From Helicobacteraceae bacterium (lineage in GTDB: Bacteria; Campylobacterota; Campylobacteria; Campylobacterales; SZUA-545), in assembly GCA_011390075.1 (NCBI GenBank), contig JAABTA010000064.1:1-6125 (forward strand): 6,125 nucleotides of DNA. The letters run 5' to 3'. This document shows positions 1 through 6,093 of this stretch, in pieces; the first letter of the stretch is position 1, and each line of letters begins with the position of its first letter. The notes below the pieces were generated by a model that worked only from the letters and a program-made list of their open reading frames with translations, did no database searches and was not told where the DNA came from. The translations under genes and the position numbers were made by a program.

Positions 1-124
1 TTCCTAAAGCAACTTTCTCACCTTTAGCCCCATGACAACTGACACACTTTTTATACAACGCCGTACCATCTGCCAAAGTAGCAACAAAGGCACCAGAAAC
101 GGCTAAAAATACTAATCTCTTCAT
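1..124 (-). CDS. Periplasmic c-type cytochrome (c553-like), N-terminal part only
   Basis: The leftward frame starts at ATG 124-122 and stays open to the window edge, giving 41 residues. It begins MKRLVFLAVSGAFVATLADG, a short Sec signal peptide probably cut near Ala18/Asp19. CVSCH at residues 27-31 is a CxxCH heme-attachment site, followed by GAKGEKVALG, as in small class I cytochromes c of Campylobacterota. Family knowledge: these are periplasmic single-heme electron carriers, usually about 95-100 residues, so more than half the gene, including the axial Met, lies outside the window. AAGGAGA precedes the start by about seven bases, which fixes the start. The gene is divergent from the FmdE-like gene and shares with it the FNR-type box at 177-190, so control by oxygen or another redox signal is inferred. 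The electron-transfer partner cannot be told from here. Confidence 0.88.
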   Translation of the reverse strand, partial: MKRLVFLAVSGAFVATLADGTALYKKCVSCHGAKGEKVALG

Positions 125-148
125 CTTTCTTCTCCTTTTGTTTTTTAA

Positions 149-154
149 ATTCTA
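149..154 (-). promoter_or_regulatory. -10 box of the cytochrome promoter
   Basis: On the minus strand this reads TAGAAT, one mismatch from TATAAT. It predicts a transcript start near 142, a leader of about 18 bases holding the ribosome binding site, and places the palindrome at 177-190 exactly at -41.5. No -35 box is seen, as expected for an activator-dependent class II promoter or for Campylobacterota sigma-70 promoters, which often lack one. Confidence 0.5.
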
Positions 155-176
155 TCAGTAATCACAACAGTTCTAA

Positions 177-190
177 TTGATATTAATCAA
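177..190. promoter_or_regulatory. FNR/CRP-family binding site shared by two divergent promoters
   Basis: The sequence TTGAT-ATTA-ATCAA is a perfect match to the FNR consensus TTGATnnnnATCAA and is a perfect inverted repeat. Its centre (183.5) is at -41.5 from the predicted starts of both the leftward cytochrome promoter and the rightward FmdE-like promoter, the classic position for class II activation. Which CRP/FNR-family protein binds it is unknown: Campylobacterota carry several, some responding to nitrosative stress or other signals instead of oxygen. Confidence 0.72.
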
Positions 191-212
191 GTTTGATTGT
201 GTTTATTTCTTG

Positions 213-218
213 TAAGAT
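213..218 (+). promoter_or_regulatory. -10 box of the FmdE-like gene promoter
   Basis: TAAGAT, with a T-rich stretch upstream, would set the transcript start near 225 and leave a leader of about 59 bases before the TTG start at 284. The spacing to the FNR-type box mirrors that on the minus strand exactly (29.5 bases from box centre to near edge of the hexamer in both directions). Confidence 0.5.
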
Positions 219-225
219 ATGTGGA

Positions 226-259
226 GTTAGTCGGCTTTTAGTCTGGAGTTTTGACTAAC
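226..259 (+). repeat. Inverted repeat in the leader of the FmdE-like gene
   Basis: GTTAGTC (226-232) and GACTAAC (253-259) are perfect 7-base complements with a 20-base loop that can add two G-U pairs. If transcription starts near 225, the hairpin caps the 5' end of the mRNA, which could protect it from decay. Overlapping this is a direct repeat, TGGAGTT at 222-228 and 244-250, with a 22-bp period (two helix turns), so a protein-binding site is an alternative reading. Confidence 0.4.
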
Positions 260-283
260 ATTTAAAGAGCAGAAGGAATAAAC

Positions 284-880
284 TTGAATTATTTAAAATT
301 TTTTGATGAAGTGGAATCAATAGAGATGAAAGAGCCTCTAAGTAAAATACTTGGGCTCAAAAGTTCTATGTTAACTTATAGTTATTTTGATTGTGTAAAA
401 CTTGCAGGGCACTCTTGCCCAACAGTAGCTGGAGCCTATCTTTTGACTCTCTGTTCTCTAAAAAACCTCTACAAAAAAGAGATTCCTGTAAGAGGAGATA
501 TAGAGGTTAAAATTCGTGATAGTAAAAGTGTGGGGACTACTGGGGTTGTATCAAATGTAATCTCTTATATAACAGGTGCTAAAGAGGAAGATGGATTTAA
601 AGGCTTGGGTGGTAACTATGCAAGAAATGATAAACTTTCTTTTGATAATGATATAGATGCAGAGGTTGAATTGGTAAGAAATGATAGTGGTGATAGTGTG
701 AGAGCAAACTACAATCTATCAAAAATCTCACTGCCACCTCTTGACACAAGTATATTTAAAAAAATTACTCAACAAGAGGCGAATGAGAGCGAAATAGAGC
801 TGTTTGGTAGCCAATGGCAAGAGAGAGTTAGAAGCATACTCTTAGATTATGGATGCAGAGCTATAGAGCTAAAAACTTAA
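284..880 (+). CDS. FmdE-family (formylmethanofuran dehydrogenase subunit E-like) protein of unknown role
   Basis: This 198-residue soluble protein has no signal peptide or membrane helix. Residues 36-50 carry D-C-V-K-L-A-G-H-S-C-P-T-V-A-G; the GHxCP element is the signature of the FmdE fold, where His and Cys are thought to bind a metal. Next come VGTTGVVSNVISYITGA (83-99) and GFKGLGGNYARND (104-116), which I associate with hypothetical proteins in sulfur-oxidising Campylobacterota. The C-terminal zinc ribbon of archaeal FmdE is absent, and so is the Cys often seen near the ITG stretch, leaving C37, H43 and C45 as likely ligands. Nothing supports a part in methanofuran chemistry, a pathway these bacteria lack. 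The start is TTG, chosen because AAGGA (273-277) lies six bases upstream; an in-frame ATG at 326 is the alternative but has no comparable site. Divergence from a cytochrome c gene with a shared FNR-type box suggests a respiratory or metal-cofactor role; this is inference. Confidence 0.75.
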   Translation: MNYLKFFDEVESIEMKEPLSKILGLKSSMLTYSYFDCVKLAGHSCPTVAGAYLLTLCSLKNLYKKEIPVRGDIEVKIRDSKSVGTTGVVSNVISYITGAKEEDGFKGLGGNYARNDKLSFDNDIDAEVELVRNDSGDSVRANYNLSKISLPPLDTSIFKKITQQEANESEIELFGSQWQERVRSILLDYGCRAIELKT

Positions 881-907
881 GAATTTAATATTTGGTGTAT
901 ATCATCT

Positions 908-931
908 AGCCACATATATGAGGCTTTTTTT
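908..931 (+). terminator. Rho-independent terminator of the FmdE-like gene
   Basis: AGCC (908-911) pairs with GGCT (922-925); CA/TG can pair inside the stem past an A-A mismatch, closing a four-base loop. Seven T residues (925-931) follow at once. The stem is short, so termination may be partial, but its position 28 bases after the stop codon and the T tract fit well. Confidence 0.6.
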
Positions 932-947
932 CTGTGCGAAAATTGCG

Positions 948-953
948 TATAAA
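948..953 (+). promoter_or_regulatory. Possible -10 box of the small CxxC protein gene
   Basis: TATAAA lies 28 bases before the start codon, just past the preceding terminator. It would give a leader of about 22 bases. No -35 is evident and the same heptamer TATAAAG recurs at 968-974, so the call is weak. Confidence 0.3.
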
Positions 954-954
954 G

Positions 955-975
955 CCTTTACAACCCCTATAAAGG
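955..975 (+). promoter_or_regulatory. Hairpin that buries the ribosome binding site of the small CxxC gene
   Basis: CCTTTA (955-960) and TAAAGG (970-975) form a perfect 6-bp stem with a 9-base loop. The 3' arm contains AAAGG (971-975), the ribosome binding site six bases ahead of ATG 982. A transcript starting upstream of 955, such as read-through from the FmdE-like gene, could fold this way and lower translation. A start near 960 would leave the 5' arm out. Confidence 0.35.
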
Positions 976-981
976 TAGCTA

Positions 982-1182
982 ATGTTTTTTAATCTCTTTA
1001 AAAAATCTCCGCCTAAAAAAATCAAACGAGTACATACCTATGTGTGTAGGCACTGTAAATTTACTTGTGACAATTGTGAATCACCTTTTTGCTACTCTTG
1101 TTATATTCATCTGGGTAATCCTTGTCCTCAGTGTCAAAGGAGCAATAAACAGTTTTATGAAGCTAGAGAAGATGCTATCTAA
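982..1182 (+). CDS. Small four-CxxC (probable two-zinc) protein
   Basis: A 66-residue basic, Cys-rich protein. After a short Lys-rich N-terminus (residues 7-16) it has four CxxC pairs: C22/C25, C29/C32, C37/C40 and C48/C51. Eight cysteines in this spacing can hold two zinc ions, either as two simple knuckles or in a RING-like cross-brace where pairs 1+3 and 2+4 share a metal. H18, H24 and H43 are spare candidate ligands. I do not recognise a named family; a nucleic-acid-binding or protein-binding adaptor is possible, and iron-sulfur binding cannot be ruled out. AAAGG at 971-975 supports the ATG at 982. It stands alone between a terminator and the kinase promoter. The regular Cys spacing makes it a more convincing gene than the overlapping frames. 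Confidence 0.72.
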   Translation: MFFNLFKKSPPKKIKRVHTYVCRHCKFTCDNCESPFCYSCYIHLGNPCPQCQRSNKQFYEAREDAI

Positions 1183-1320
1183 TCTTGCAACTAGTTTAAT
1201 ACTATTTTTGTATGCAATCTCATTTTTAACTGTATCAAAAGTGTCTGTTAACATAGAATAAACACTATCGATGGCAAGGCTCATATTCCTACTGTTGCAT
1301 AGGTTTTGAATGGCTACCAA

Positions 1321-1350
1321 TTTAGCAAAAAAAATATATAATTTGCTAAA
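1321..1350. promoter_or_regulatory. Operator-like palindrome over the kinase promoter
   Basis: TTTAGCAAA (1321-1329) and TTTGCTAAA (1342-1350) are perfect 9-bp inverted arms separated by 12 bases; arm centres are 21 bp apart, two helix turns, on the same face of the DNA. The palindrome covers the TATAAT at 1337-1342 and the expected transcript start. Neither side has a T tract, so it is not a terminator. A repressor site is the natural reading. If transcription begins upstream it would instead be an RNA hairpin just before the ribosome binding site. Confidence 0.5.
1337..1342 (+). promoter_or_regulatory. -10 box of the hybrid kinase gene
   Basis: A perfect TATAAT in an A/T-rich run. Its predicted start near 1349 gives a 15-base leader containing GAGG (1353-1356), seven bases ahead of ATG 1364. 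No -35 box is found at the usual distance. Confidence 0.55.
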
Positions 1351-1363
1351 GTGAGGAAAAATT

Positions 1364-4300
1364 ATGCTACATAAGCTTCTTTTGCAACTTCTGTTAACTT
1401 GTCTATTAGTTGGCAATCTCTATGGTTATGAAATGCAACTCTCTTCAAAAGAGTTGAGTTATATTAGAGAGAATCCAGTGATTAAAGTTCATAATGAGAT
1501 GGACTTTCCCCCTATGAACTATAATAAAAATGGAACACCTCTAGGTTTTTCTATTGACTATATGGATCTCTTAGCCTCAAAAGTTGGGCTGAAGGTGGAG
1601 TATGTCAGCGGATACACATGGAGTGAGTTTATCGAGATGATTAAAAAAGAAGAGATTGATGTTATGGTGAATATTGCAAGAACCGAAGAGAGAGAAAAAT
1701 TTTTAGCATTTACCACTCCGTATACAAATATTATTGATACAGTCTATATGCTAGAGGATAATACACAAGGCGTCAAAAGCATTCATGATCTTAAAGGCAA
1801 AACAGTCTCTGTTGTCAAAGGCTTCTTTGAAGAGTATTTTTTAACAAAATATTATCCCGAAATTAATCTCCATCTAGCTAAGGATACAGCTAATAGTTTT
1901 AAAGCAGTTACTTTTGGAGAGGCTGACGCTGCTATTAATAGCTTTAAAGTAGGGACTTATATCATTAAAAAAGAGGGGCTTCAAGGGGTGGCTCCTATTT
2001 TTGAGATTGATGATAGTAAGTTTCGTCTGCCTTTGCATATTGCGGTGAATAAAGATAATGAGATCTTGCGAGGTATCTTAGAGAAGGGCAAACAGCAAAT
2101 TAGCGAAGATGAATTTTTTGATCTGAGTGAAAAGTGGTACTTTAGCAAGGTAGATAATAGAAGCAAAGATTTTATTCTTACTGTAGAAGAGAAGGAGTAT
2201 CTTCAAGAAAAAAAAGCTATCAAGCTTTGTGTCAATCCTGATAATATGCCTTTTGAGAGTTTGGGTGAAAACAGAGAACATATTGGTATGATTGCTGATT
2301 TTTTAAAGCGGGTTAAGGAGAAATTTCCTGTTCCTATAGACACTCTGCAAACAGACTCTTATACAACAAGTGTGGAAAAAATCACCTCAAGAAAGTGTGA
2401 CATTCTCTCTTTTAGCGAAGCTAATGGCGCAAATAAAGATCTGCTTAGAAGTCAACCATATTTTCAAATTCCTATTGTGATAGCCACTAAAAGCGATGCT
2501 TTATATATTGATTCATTAAAAAACTATATGGATAAAACTTTTGCAGTTCTTAAGAATTCTCAAAGTGCTAGCAAGATTAACAAAAAATACCCTCTTCTTG
2601 AAGTGATAGAAGTAGAGAGCCTTAAAAGTGGTCTGTTAATGGTGCAAAAGCAAGAGATCTTTGGGTTTATAGGGGCTATGAGCACCATTGTCTATCATAG
2701 AAACAGATTGGCTCTGCCTGATATCAAGATCTCAGGTGATAGTGGGGTAAAGCTTGATATTGTCTTAGGGGTTCGCAGTGATGAGCCACTGCTTTTGTCT
2801 GTGATGCAAAAGGCTATTGATAGTTTTGATGTAAGCGAGATTGATAATATTATCAATCGGTGGATAGCCATTAAGGTAGAACAGCCCTTTGACTATTCAC
2901 TTCTTTGGAAAATTGGCGCTGGGGTTGGGGTGTTGTTTTTGCTTATTTTTTACTGGAATAGAAAACTCTCTTACTATAATAGCCAACTCAAACTAGCTAT
3001 GAAAAAGGCTGAGGAGGCAACCAAAGAGAAGTCGAGCTTCCTAGCCAATATGAGCCATGAGATTAGAACTCCAATGAACGCTATTATTGGCATGACCTAT
3101 CTTGTAAAACAGACAGATCTCACCCCTTCGCAAAAAGAGTATATGAAAAAGATAGAGCTCTCAGCCAATGCACTTTTGGGAATTATTAACGATATTTTAG
3201 ATTTTTCCAAAATAGAAGCTGGCAAACTAGAGATTGAGAAAATTGAGTTTAATCTTGCAAATGTTATGGAAAATGTAGCCACATTAGTAGAGCTCAAAGC
3301 CCATGAGAAGAACCTAGAGTTTATTGTTTCGTACGATAGTGAAATGCAAATGCATTTTTATGGAGATCCTCTAAGGATTGGGCAGATTCTTACCAATTTA
3401 GCCAATAACGCTATTAAATTTACCAACAAGGGTGAGGTAGGTATTTATGTTCAAAGAGTAGCAAAAAACAGATACAGGTTTCAAGTAAAAGATACAGGCA
3501 TTGGTCTTACTAAGGAGCAGATGAATAAGCTATTTAAGTCTTTTTCTCAAGCAGATCAAAGCACCACAAGAAAATTTGGTGGCACAGGGTTGGGGCTGGC
3601 CATTAGCAAGCAACTTGTAGAGATGATGAACGGGAGTATCTGGGTTGAGAGTGAGTATGGCCAAGGGAGCGATTTTATTTTTGAAATAGAACTTGAAGAG
3701 ATGAAGAAGCAATCAGTTGATGCTCAAAAATTTTCTCATAAAAGAGCTTTAGTTGTGGATGATACCCCTTCTTGGCAAAAGATCTTGCAAGCCCACCTAG
3801 AGAGATTTAATATTGTTGTGTCTGTTGCAGGAAGCGCTGATGAGGCGCTTTGGAAAATAGAGCAAGAGGAGGGTTCTTTTGATTTTATTTTGATGGATTG
3901 GAAGATGCCAGGAAAAGATGGAGTCCAAGCTTCTGGGGAGATACAGGCGTATTATAAAAATCATCAAGAGAAGGTACCGCCTACCATTATTATGGCAAGT
4001 GCCTACAGACAAGATAGTGTGATAGAGAGTGCAAAAAAAGCGGGTATTGAGATCTTTTTGCAAAAACCGATTAATCCATCGATTCTTCATGATGTCATTG
4101 TAGAGATCTTTGGAGAGGGGGCAAAAAAAGAGCTTATGGAAAAAGCTGATGAAGATAGTTTAAAGCAGCAACTAAGCACTTTAAAAGGAAGTAAGATCTT
4201 GCTTGCAGAAGATAATGCTATGAACCGAGTGATTATCCATGGAATGCTTGAGAGTAGTGGCATTATTATTGATGACGCTGTCAATGGAAAAGAGGCTGTG

Positions 4301-5146
4301 TCCATGGCAAATGCTACGAATTATGAGCTTATTTTTATGGATATCCAGATGCCAGAGCTTGATGGATATGAGGCAACAAAGATAATAAGAGAGAGTAACA
4401 AAACAGTGCCAATTATAGCCCTGACTGCCAATGCAATGCTAGCGGATATTCAAAAAGCAAAAGAGATAGGCATGAACGAACATCTAAGTAAACCTATTGA
4501 TGTGGAAAAGATGTTTCGTATTCTTCTCGATTATATTTCTCAAAAAGTAGAGAGATCCCAGGCGCATGAGGAAGAAATTACTCCGCTTGATTTTGTTGTA
4601 TTAGATAGCCAAAAAGCGATAGAGAGAGTAGGGGGCAACAGGGCGTTGTACGGAAAAATTTTACAAGACTTTCTTAAAGAGTATCAAGATATTGTTCCAA
4701 AAATAGAGGCGCTTTTACAACAAGATCTTGAAAAACAGCTTCCACGGCTTATACACACTATTAAAGGTTTAAGTGGAAGTATTGGAGCTAATAAGCTGTT
4801 TCAAAGCAGTGCCCAATTTGAGCAGAGTCTAGATAGGGAGCATCTAACAATTTTTGCGCAAGATCTCCAAGAGGTTTTAGAAGATATCCAGATAAATCTA
4901 GACCTAACAGAGAGTAAGTTAGCACCCAAAAATCACCTCAATCAAGAGTCGGTGGAGACACTTTTTTCTCAATTAGAAGCGGCCATTGGCAAACGAAGGG
5001 TTCAGCTCTATAAGCCAATTTTAGAAGAGCTAGAACATACAGCCCTTAGCGAACAAGACACCAAGCTTTTACAAGAGCTCTCTTTGCTACTTAAAAAGTA
5101 TAAATTCAAAGAAGCAAGAGACCTTATGCAGCAAAGAGCACCCTAA
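1364..5146 (+). CDS. BvgS/EvgS-like hybrid sensor histidine kinase with two periplasmic binding domains
   Basis: A 1260-residue inner-membrane kinase. Domains in order: signal peptide 1-21 (cut near LYG|YE); two substrate-binding-protein family 3 (Venus-flytrap) domains at about 25-260 and 270-500, the first with a TxxR ligand-type motif ending at R110; one membrane helix, 513-531; a short coiled linker with no HAMP or PAS domain; HisKA with SHEIRTPMN and phospho-acceptor H565; HATPase at about 667-783 with N682, DTGIG (710-714) and GGTGLGLA (739-746); receiver 1 at about 796-915 (D799, D800, D845, S879, K901); receiver 2 at about 943-1062 (E949, D950, D993, T1021, K1043); HPt at about 1079-1175 with H1131 in HTIKG; and a helical tail, 1190-1260. 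All catalytic residues are intact, so a His-Asp-His relay should work. Family 3 domains usually bind amino acids or small organic acids; the ligand here is unknown. The terminal response regulator is not in the window. The gene converges on the HD-GYP gene, and their stop codons overlap. Confidence 0.95.
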   Translation: MLHKLLLQLLLTCLLVGNLYGYEMQLSSKELSYIRENPVIKVHNEMDFPPMNYNKNGTPLGFSIDYMDLLASKVGLKVEYVSGYTWSEFIEMIKKEEIDVMVNIARTEEREKFLAFTTPYTNIIDTVYMLEDNTQGVKSIHDLKGKTVSVVKGFFEEYFLTKYYPEINLHLAKDTANSFKAVTFGEADAAINSFKVGTYIIKKEGLQGVAPIFEIDDSKFRLPLHIAVNKDNEILRGILEKGKQQISEDEFFDLSEKWYFSKVDNRSKDFILTVEEKEYLQEKKAIKLCVNPDNMPFESLGENREHIGMIADFLKRVKEKFPVPIDTLQTDSYTTSVEKITSRKCDILSFSEANGANKDLLRSQPYFQIPIVIATKSDALYIDSLKNYMDKTFAVLKNSQSASKINKKYPLLEVIEVESLKSGLLMVQKQEIFGFIGAMSTIVYHRNRLALPDIKISGDSGVKLDIVLGVRSDEPLLLSVMQKAIDSFDVSEIDNIINRWIAIKVEQPFDYSLLWKIGAGVGVLFLLIFYWNRKLSYYNSQLKLAMKKAEEATKEKSSFLANMSHEIRTPMNAIIGMTYLVKQTDLTPSQKEYMKKIELSANALLGIINDILDFSKIEAGKLEIEKIEFNLANVMENVATLVELKAHEKNLEFIVSYDSEMQMHFYGDPLRIGQILTNLANNAIKFTNKGEVGIYVQRVAKNRYRFQVKDTGIGLTKEQMNKLFKSFSQADQSTTRKFGGTGLGLAISKQLVEMMNGSIWVESEYGQGSDFIFEIELEEMKKQSVDAQKFSHKRALVVDDTPSWQKILQAHLERFNIVVSVAGSADEALWKIEQEEGSFDFILMDWKMPGKDGVQASGEIQAYYKNHQEKVPPTIIMASAYRQDSVIESAKKAGIEIFLQKPINPSILHDVIVEIFGEGAKKELMEKADEDSLKQQLSTLKGSKILLAEDNAMNRVIIHGMLESSGIIIDDAVNGKEAVSMANATNYELIFMDIQMPELDGYEATKIIRESNKTVPIIALTANAMLADIQKAKEIGMNEHLSKPIDVEKMFRILLDYISQKVERSQAHEEEITPLDFVVLDSQKAIERVGGNRALYGKILQDFLKEYQDIVPKIEALLQQDLEKQLPRLIHTIKGLSGSIGANKLFQSSAQFEQSLDREHLTIFAQDLQEVLEDIQINLDLTESKLAPKNHLNQESVETLFSQLEAAIGKRRVQLYKPILEELEHTALSEQDTKLLQELSLLLKKYKFKEARDLMQQRAP

Positions 5147-5159
5147 GGGTGCTCTTTGC
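5131..5159. terminator. Shared hairpin over both stop codons of the convergent genes
   Basis: GCAAAGAGCACCC (5131-5143) and GGGTGCTCTTTGC (5147-5159) form a perfect 13-bp stem with a three-base loop that is the kinase TAA. The last codons of both the kinase (QRAP) and the HD-GYP gene (RKEHP) lie within it. The hairpin is strong in either direction but has no T tract after it on either strand, so it may act as a bidirectional terminator of low efficiency, as an mRNA 3'-end barrier, or as a block between converging polymerases. Confidence 0.6.
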
Positions 5160-6093
5160 GAAAGATTGTAATAAATGCATTGACAATATGAGTATCAAGG
5201 TGGTTGTGCATCTCTTTTTTCATCATTAAAAGGGTTTCAAAGGTACCTTTGGAGTCCTTGTAGCTTTTTTGAGTGGTCAAAGCGTCAAAAACATCACAAA
5301 CAGCAATTATTTTTGCGTAGAGATGTATCTCTCTCTTGTGTAACCCATCAGGATATCCTGTGCCATCACTTCTTTCGTGATGGTTTCTAATGCCTTGAAG
5401 CACGCCTTTGTTTGTAATGCCAAAACTTTTTGCAATACTCCAGCCGTAAAGGCTGTGATGTTTGACCTCTTCGTACTCTCTTGGTGTGAGATAGCCTTTT
5501 TTTTCTAAAATGGCTTGGCTTATCTTGCTTTTACCTATATCATGAAAAAAAGCAGCCATACCTAGCTCTAGCATCTGCTCTTTGGCTAGTTGTAGCTCTT
5601 TTCCAATATATAAAGAGTAGATGCAAACATGCAAAGAGTGTGTAGAGGTTTGATACTTACACATTAAAGATGTAATAACGGATGAGAGAGGATCATCTTT
5701 TTCGATAACTGCCATTGTTAAAGAGTGAATAATCCCAACGGTCTCTGCCAGTGCCACTGTGGATACAGAGCCTTGAAAAAGTTTTTTTGCAAAGGGAATG
5801 GCCCTTTGGTAGGACTCTTCTAGATTGCTGTGGCGCTTTGAGAGCTGAGAGAGTTTTTGATGAAACTGGCTGTAGGCTTCTCGCTCTTTTTCATGGATAT
5901 AGAACTCTTTTTTCTCTATTATCTTTTTTGCATACGCCTCCATAATGGGTGTATTTTTTTTGTAGAGTAGAAAAAAGTTATTATGGGAGTCTTTGCAGTA
6001 GATATTAAAATCAAACCCTAGCCCCTCTTGTATAAATGAACCATCTATAAGAAAGAATTTTTTTTGGGTTTTGTTTGTAATTGGCCGAGTCAT
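5143..6093 (-). CDS. HD-GYP domain protein, probable cyclic-di-GMP phosphodiesterase
   Basis: A 316-residue cytosolic protein without signal peptide or membrane helix. Residues 1-55 form a small, probably beta-rich N-terminal region (FFLIDGSFIQEGLGFDF) that may be a regulatory domain; 58-100 is charged and helical, likely coiled coil; 101-140 is a helical linker. The HD-GYP domain covers about 143-305: H152, the HD pair H184-D185 with IGK, H213, H238-H239, the GYP motif with DGTGYP (243-248), and D267 in CDVFDALT. These match the metal ligands of active HD-GYP enzymes, which cut c-di-GMP to pGpG or GMP. The position where trinuclear enzymes have a Glu, four residues before the first His, is Q148, so a two-metal site is more likely (inference). 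ATG 6093 is backed by AAAGGAG seven bases upstream. The start overlaps an upstream stop (ATGA), implying an operon. No receiver domain is present, so direct phosphorylation by the convergent kinase is not expected. Confidence 0.92.
   Translation of the reverse strand: MTRPITNKTQKKFFLIDGSFIQEGLGFDFNIYCKDSHNNFFLLYKKNTPIMEAYAKKIIEKKEFYIHEKEREAYSQFHQKLSQLSKRHSNLEESYQRAIPFAKKLFQGSVSTVALAETVGIIHSLTMAVIEKDDPLSSVITSLMCKYQTSTHSLHVCIYSLYIGKELQLAKEQMLELGMAAFFHDIGKSKISQAILEKKGYLTPREYEEVKHHSLYGWSIAKSFGITNKGVLQGIRNHHERSDGTGYPDGLHKREIHLYAKIIAVCDVFDALTTQKSYKDSKGTFETLLMMKKEMHNHLDTHIVNAFITIFRKEHP

Noticed and set aside
1192..1209. TAGT-TTAAT-ACTA followed by five T residues, a possible terminator after the small CxxC gene.
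   Set aside because: The stem has only four base pairs, three of them A-T, too weak to call.
1040..1261. A 73-codon plus-strand frame with hydrophobic stretches.
   Set aside because: It is a frame-shifted shadow of the small CxxC gene; the regular CxxC spacing and the ribosome binding site favour the frame starting at 982.
881..1363. Search for CRISPR repeats, tRNA, transposon ends or attachment sites in the intergenic parts.
   Set aside because: Only short local palindromes and the 20-bp-spaced TATAAAG pair were seen; nothing array-like, cloverleaf-like or transposase-linked.
1081..1416. A 111-codon open frame on the minus strand spanning the spacer before the kinase gene; its middle part looks protein-like.
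   Set aside because: It overlaps the small CxxC gene and the kinase start in antisense, I see no convincing ribosome binding site, and I recognise no family. It could be a relic, but the sequence alone does not support a gene.
1364..1426. A lipoprotein signal at the kinase N-terminus (LLTC around residue 13).
   Set aside because: The residue before Cys is Thr, not Gly/Ala/Ser, and the Cys sits inside the hydrophobic core; an ordinary signal peptide fits better.
3530..4305. Several minus-strand open frames of 60-97 codons within the kinase gene.
   Set aside because: They are antisense shadows of conserved HATPase and receiver-domain codons and show no domain or ribosome binding site of their own.
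5751..5945. A 64-codon plus-strand frame inside the HD-GYP gene.
   Set aside because: It is antisense to the HD-GYP linker, has no recognisable content and no supporting start context.
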